Part shown: positions 33,008-33,439 of the stretch, piece by piece | How positions within the stretch are numbered: the stretch's first letter is position 1 | Layout of the letters: each line of letters starts with the position of its first letter | Assembly (NCBI GenBank): GCA_019114135.1 | Contig: DXGC01000046.1 | Coordinates: 1-33,439, forward strand | Source of the DNA: Candidatus Corynebacterium avicola | GTDB taxonomy: Bacteria > Actinomycetota > Actinomycetes > Mycobacteriales > Mycobacteriaceae | DNA: 33,439 bases | Direction: 5' to 3' | Made by a program: the position numbers and the translations under genes | Notes under the pieces: model-generated | The model's database searches: none | What the model was told of the DNA's origin: nothing | Seen by the model: the letters and a program-made list of their open reading frames with translations, nothing else

Positions 33008-33439
33008 ATGAGCGATAACACCGCATCCAGCGATCTGCCCGTGACCCGGCACACGATCTTCCAGAACTCCCTGATGACCGCCCTGCTCGACGGTATCTAC
33101 GACGGCGAGATGTCCGTCGGTGAGCTGCTCGGCAAGGGCAACTTCGGCCTCGGCACCTTCGACGCCCTCGACGGTGAGATGGTCATCATCGACGGCACCT
33201 GCTACCAGCTGCGACACGACGGCACCGCCACCCGCGCCGACCTGAACGACCGCAGCCCCTATGCGGTGGCGACCAACTTCGTTCCGAGGATCCGACGCCG
33301 CGCCCCGAAGGACATCCGCCGGGCCGACCTGTCGAACTTCATCGACGAGATGACCCCCTCGGCGAACTACATGTACGCGGTGCGCATCACCGGGCACTTC
33401 AGCGACGTCACCACCCGTACCGTTGTGCGTCAGGAGAAG
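33008..33439 (+). CDS. budA: Alpha-acetolactate decarboxylase, N-terminal part
   Basis: 144 residues are visible; the gene continues past the window edge. Converts alpha-acetolactate to acetoin, a zinc enzyme of 2,3-butanediol metabolism. Seen: IFQNSLMTALLDGIYDGEM, LGKGNFGLGTFDALDGEMV and IIDGTCYQLRHDGT, the conserved N-terminal core of the family, and VRITGHFSDVTTRTVVRQEK near the end. The zinc-binding histidines of the C-terminal half are beyond the window, so activity cannot be judged. ATG 33008 follows TACGCT by 6 nt. In E. coli-type species the gene is budA, in Bacillus alsD; naming here is by family. Confidence 0.9.
   Translation, partial: MSDNTASSDLPVTRHTIFQNSLMTALLDGIYDGEMSVGELLGKGNFGLGTFDALDGEMVIIDGTCYQLRHDGTATRADLNDRSPYAVATNFVPRIRRRAPKDIRRADLSNFIDEMTPSANYMYAVRITGHFSDVTTRTVVRQEK

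Noticed and set aside
1..33439. CRISPR array, tRNA/rRNA genes, integrase or transposase
   Set aside because: No regularly spaced repeats, no cloverleaf-like gene and no such protein motif was found by eye on either strand; a covariance-model scan was not possible here.

Overview
The window is GC-rich actinobacterial DNA and almost certainly comes from a high-GC Corynebacterium. It starts inside the mycolic-acid condensation cluster (end of fadD32, then pks13 and the carboxylase subunit accD). Further on it carries the block YbhN-like protein, MmpL3, NYN protein, trmB, Rv0209-like, Rv0210-like, pckG, which is collinear with the Mycobacterium tuberculosis Rv0204c-Rv0211 region. From memory these two mycobacterial loci are far apart in M. 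tuberculosis but close together in corynebacteria, which favours Corynebacterium. The species cannot be named from the sequence.

Layout. 1-7276: fadD32 end, pks13 and accD, all on +, making and joining activated meromycolate and carboxylated acyl chains. 7369-8859: a DUF559-type PD-(D/E)XK-like gene enclosed by two ~95-bp direct copies of an element that itself has ~16-bp terminal inverted repeats; this is the most unusual structure in the window. 8923-11477 (-): a small unknown gene, a strong terminator, and a DUF6230/DUF6114 pair. 11645-14238: a divergent MFS exporter/LysR pair, and a DUF3054 membrane protein convergent with the LysR gene. 14383-18373 (+): a NarL-type two-component system, then a GT-C-like membrane glycosyltransferase and an FkbM methyltransferase. 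This 7.3-18.4 kb stretch looks like an accessory insert between two conserved cell-envelope blocks.

18389-23800 (-): envelope export block with a YbhN-like flippase-type membrane protein, the mycolate (TMM) transporter MmpL3, a NYN-domain protein and tRNA m7G46 methyltransferase. 23864-25410 (+): two overlapping genes of unknown function. 25457-27295: GTP-dependent PEP carboxykinase. 27438-32420: LysE-type exporter; an operon of MmyB-type regulator, zinc alcohol dehydrogenase and hexapeptide acetyltransferase; a DoxX-like protein and glycerate kinase. 32469-32753 (-): a small secreted protein. 33008-end: start of an alpha-acetolactate decarboxylase.

A recurring signal sets many starts: a TANNNT -10 hexamer followed 6-7 nt later by ATG or GTG, i.e. 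leaderless mRNAs. Seven genes show an exact TANNNT with a 7-nt spacer, one shows it with 6 nt, and two more show weaker versions. No tRNA, rRNA, CRISPR array, integrase or recognisable transposase was seen.
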